Source: Moringa oleifera (lineage: Eukaryota > Streptophyta > Magnoliopsida > Brassicales > Moringaceae). From it: a stretch of 64,000 nt of DNA. The position numbers and the translations under genes were made by a program. The notes under the pieces are model-generated. The model saw nothing but the letters and a program-made list of their open reading frames with translations. It had not been told where the DNA came from and ran no database searches. The first letter of the stretch is position 1. Each line of letters begins with the position of its first letter. Below, piece after piece: positions 60,945-64,000 of this stretch. The DNA is taken from contig JAJFZO010000363.1 in the NCBI GenBank assembly GCA_021397835.1, positions 806,001 through 870,000 on the forward strand, given 5' to 3'.

Positions 60945-62946
60945 GCTATTAATGCATGTGCACATGACAAAAGATCAGCCTAAAACTCCCTACAACTGCA
61001 AGTATATTTCATAAGGTTAATAGCCACCTCTTTGTCCTTGTGTCTAACTACAAATACATTTCAACTCACTGTTGGAAGCTGTCATCTGTAATGAAGCCTT
61101 TTATTTTTTATTTATTAAAGAGTGAACCTATTTAGTAAATTGTGCTCTCCAAGTCTTAGCTATCACGTGCCGGTTATAGAATCAACATTGCATCATATCT
61201 TCAATGAATTTCAATAGAGTCGTGATGGCTAACTCATGGGCAAATTGAAGACATTAATTAAAGCTCTTAGCAACATTAGTGGTAATGAGTTGGTATCATC
61301 TTCGACGGCAATACACATGTGATTATTTTCTTGGGTCTTTTTTCATGATATATTCAAATGATTCAAGGTGATTAGCTTGTAATTTAGTCATTAATTCACT
61401 AATTTTGGACTCTCGATATATTCTTACTGCATTATAGGATATCTTAGACTCATCTTCTTTCTTGAATTTGTTCTTCATATTTGAGGCCATATGTTAATGA
61501 TATAACTCATGACAAAAATTTTGAAAGATCTTTACAATAACCTTTGCAATATTAGTATGATGATTCAATATAATAACAAAATCCTTAGTATGACAAATGA
61601 CTTCCTTTTATTATCGCAAAAACCACTCCCAAGCCTCATAGTTTTCTAAGTCGCCATAACCAAATGTTATCTGTTTATTTCCATCGTTGCATGCCACTAC
61701 AAACATGATACCATAGAGTTTTTCGTTCAGGTGAGTGGCATCGATAGCAATGACTATTCTAATCATTGAATGAAACCCCTTCAATGATTGTGTAAGAGCT
61801 ACAAAAAATACTTAAATTGATTATTCTCATCTTTAATGCATATAAGAACTTTAATTCTTGGATTAACTATTTGCAACATCTGATAGTATGATGACAATTA
61901 TTGGTATGACTCAATTGGGTCAGTAAGAGACAATGTGTGCTTTTTGGTCTTTCAAGCTTTGCTATATAAAATTTGTATGACATATAATACTTTCATGTCA
62001 CCTATTTTATCTTTCGGTTTAATAATTCTAGCATTAGTGAATAACTATTGGGTAATAATTTCTTTAATAATGGTAGAATTTGCTTGTCAATATCGTTGAT
62101 GTAACTCCTCAATTGTATAAGTGTATGTCAAATCATAATATCTAATTTAAAAAAATTATCTTTGTATAACTTTCACAGCACATTTTTTATGCATAATTTT
62201 TTTTCTACAAGCAATCTCACATACTGAGTTGTTAGAGCTAGTGACTCTAAATTGACCTCTCGTAAGGGATTCAATCGAAGTCACAGATTCTATAGTAGGA
62301 ATTGAAACAATACAGTGTAATTCAACACCCAACACGCTATACTTCGTAGCAACACTATCACTTATATTGCTATATGCTTCATGGCATGCAGGTGACACGT
62401 AAGGTAAGACTGAACGTGGTACAGAAGGCAAGTTCTCGTCATTAAGCTCAACTTTCATAATAGGTTTACATCGCTCTTCTTCGATAGGCTGCTTAGTTTC
62501 GGGGATTGGGTACTCACATCATAGGCCATCAACTCATCCAAGTCTATCTCATTAGTATTATGAGTTTTAGAAGAATTTCCAGTATAAAATAATGGTTTTG
62601 TTCCAATATTTTCACTTTAAACAATTGGATGGGTGTCCATATTGGGGATTGCATCGCTAACCTCATTACTTCCAATATATGAATTCAACTGATTGATTTG
62701 TTTTGGATTTGTGTTGTCACATACACCATGTATGTTCCCAACATAATGTCGCTCCACCAAATTTACTATTACATAAGGTGCTATATTGTCATCATATAAC
62801 ATGAACTTAACATCGTCATTATTTACTAACTTAATTTTGATGATAGTTTTCTTGAATTTCACTATGGTGTGCGGTATAATATCATACTTAGAAAAATCAA
62901 TATCAACACAAGATTTAACTAAGCCCAATAATTGTGCATGCTTCAA
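60945..62946 (-). pseudogene. MuDR-type transposase, broken
   Basis: Order on the minus strand: an N-terminal MuDR-like domain (62946-62617, with DIDFSKYDIIPHTIVKFKK); a second segment (62458-62156, ending QFRVTSSNNSVCEIACRKK and CAVKVIQR); the MULE catalytic domain with IVIAIDATHLNEKLYGIMF and ENYEAWEWFLR (about 61610-61775); a degenerate SDRH-like block reading ILNHHTNIAKVI (about 61540-61600); and a SWIM zinc finger CSCREF with SCAHALIAS (about 60945-61010). The expected second catalytic Asp appears to be Asn. Many stops separate the parts. The domain order is that of an ordinary MURA-type transposase, so identity is firm even though the gene is dead. Confidence 0.82.
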
Positions 62947-63884
62947 ATCCTTCTGAACAACATAACATTGAGTTTTGATAGTCTTACTAGTATACTTAAA
63001 GCTTGCTCTTGACTCGGATCACTCACCATTTCAAGTTTCAATAACACGCATCCTACGATGATTATGAAAACGTTTTAAAAAAAGAAGTGACAATTTTAGA
63101 AAAAAGAACAAAACTGAAGTTCAGTAAATAAGTAACGATTTAGATAAAGAAGCAACGATATTATGTTATATACCGATTTCATGAAAGAAATATCGATTTG
63201 TGAATGACGTCACAATATTTTATAGAAAGATACGAATTTAGTAATGAAATAACGATTTAATCAACATAACATGGTTCTTTGTTTCATATTACAATATGTA
63301 TGATATGTCACGATTTTTTCAAAAACACATAACATCTTTGCAGTGTTAAGATATATTATCAGCGAAGATGTTAAGATACATTTTTTTAGATACATACCTG
63401 TTACTCTTTTGACCCACTAAACACTTTTTGATTTTAAGGAATAATGTGTTACTAAAAACATAAACTTGATTTTGTAGATCTTAAATATAAATGTGAAGAG
63501 AACTAGCTAAGATCAATTGATGACTACTTTGATTTTTTCTTTAACCTTTATTTAGGTAGATTTAAAATAAAAACGTGAAGAAATAATTTAAAGAAAATGT
63601 CTCAAGACAGATAGAGTGCTCGAAGAGAAAAAATATTAAGATAATATGCATTACTTTATTTTTAATTTTTGAATTTATTTATTTTTAAAAAATATTATTA
63701 TCTTTAATATAAATATTTTTATTTTATTATATATTTAAGTATTAAAAAAATAAAAAATAATAAAAATAATTTGTATTATAAAAGAAGAGACGCGGGTGCA
63801 TATTTTGGCAACTTCCTCCTGTTTTCTTCTCACTTTCCCTAAGGAAACATGGCTGTCCCTCAGGGAAATGGGCCAAAGGCGACA

Positions 63885-63990
63885 ATTAAAAAGGGAAAAG
63901 TAACGCGATCTGAGTTGCATTGTATCTAAGAAGGATCCCTAAAATTGTCATTACACACATTTCAAAACCGCGTGGACTTGAGGATGATTT
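63885..63990. repeat. Repeat of the SPX upstream block
   Basis: It matches 41390-41515, about 1 kb upstream of the SPX exon, in the same orientation. The preceding 63790-63880 (TTCTCACTTTCCC, AAACATGGCTGTCC) resembles 54430-54480 upstream of copy F. Confidence 0.75.
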
Positions 63991-64000
63991 TTTTTTTTTT

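Larger units (their letters stand above)
54540..63780. mobile_element. Degraded Mutator-like element with ULP1/DUF1985 and MuDR genes
   Basis: Two converging transposon genes fill this region: a DUF1985/ULP1-type gene on the plus strand and a MuDR-type transposase on the minus strand. Both have many stops and frameshifts. Non-coding parts carry degenerate short repeats. I could not find convincing terminal inverted repeats or a 9-bp target duplication, so the ends are estimated from where host-cluster sequence stops (about 54.5 kb) and resumes (about 63.8 kb). Confidence 0.65.

Noticed and set aside
54540..63780. Terminal inverted repeats of the Mutator-like element
   Set aside because: I compared both ends by eye and found only generic A/T similarity. 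No termini are claimed.
1..64000. CRISPR arrays, rRNA genes, bacterial operons
   Set aside because: The introns and gene content are plant nuclear. The direct repeats found are minisatellites or duplications, not spaced CRISPR repeats.

Overview
This is plant nuclear DNA, almost certainly from a eudicot. Genes have many short GT-AG introns, intergenic DNA is very AT-rich, and the recognisable genes are plant versions of SEC16, SPX, a chloroplast YqgF-type nuclease, a PAP/TUTase-like nucleotidyltransferase and a U1-type zinc-finger protein. The species cannot be fixed from sequence alone; a woody rosid (for example Malpighiales) is only an impression.

Region 1 (1-24.2 kb) is ordinary single-copy gene space. 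Four genes lie head-to-tail on the minus strand: a nucleotidyltransferase whose 3' end lies outside the window (316-6059), a plastid YqgF/RuvX-like nuclease (7182-9221), a Q/Y-rich zinc-finger protein (9748-14416) and SEC16 (16708-24149). Exon boundaries given here were worked out by hand from splice signals and reading-frame continuity. Odd points are a duplicated splice donor making up an intron of the first gene, and in-frame stops that cut the conserved C-terminus off SEC16.

Region 2 (24.7-54.5 kb) is a young, strongly rearranged tandem cluster. Six genes and one fragment, all on the minus strand, encode a small four-helix membrane protein (about 160 residues) that I cannot assign to a named family. 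Most share a two-exon structure, a TATA box about 50 bp before the ATG and a GC-richer repeated 3' module. The copies differ by small deletions that changed reading frame or splicing. Around them are segmental duplications, a 1.75-kb inverted repeat flanking one copy, a CACTA-like remnant and an SPX gene reduced to its first exon but still carrying two P1BS phosphate-starvation sites.

Region 3 (54.5-63.8 kb) is a decayed Mutator-like element. A DUF1985/ULP1-protease gene on the plus strand faces a MuDR-type transposase on the minus strand, and the non-coding parts are filled with short degenerate repeats. The last 110 bp repeat the DNA upstream of the SPX exon, so another copy of that locus may start just past the window.
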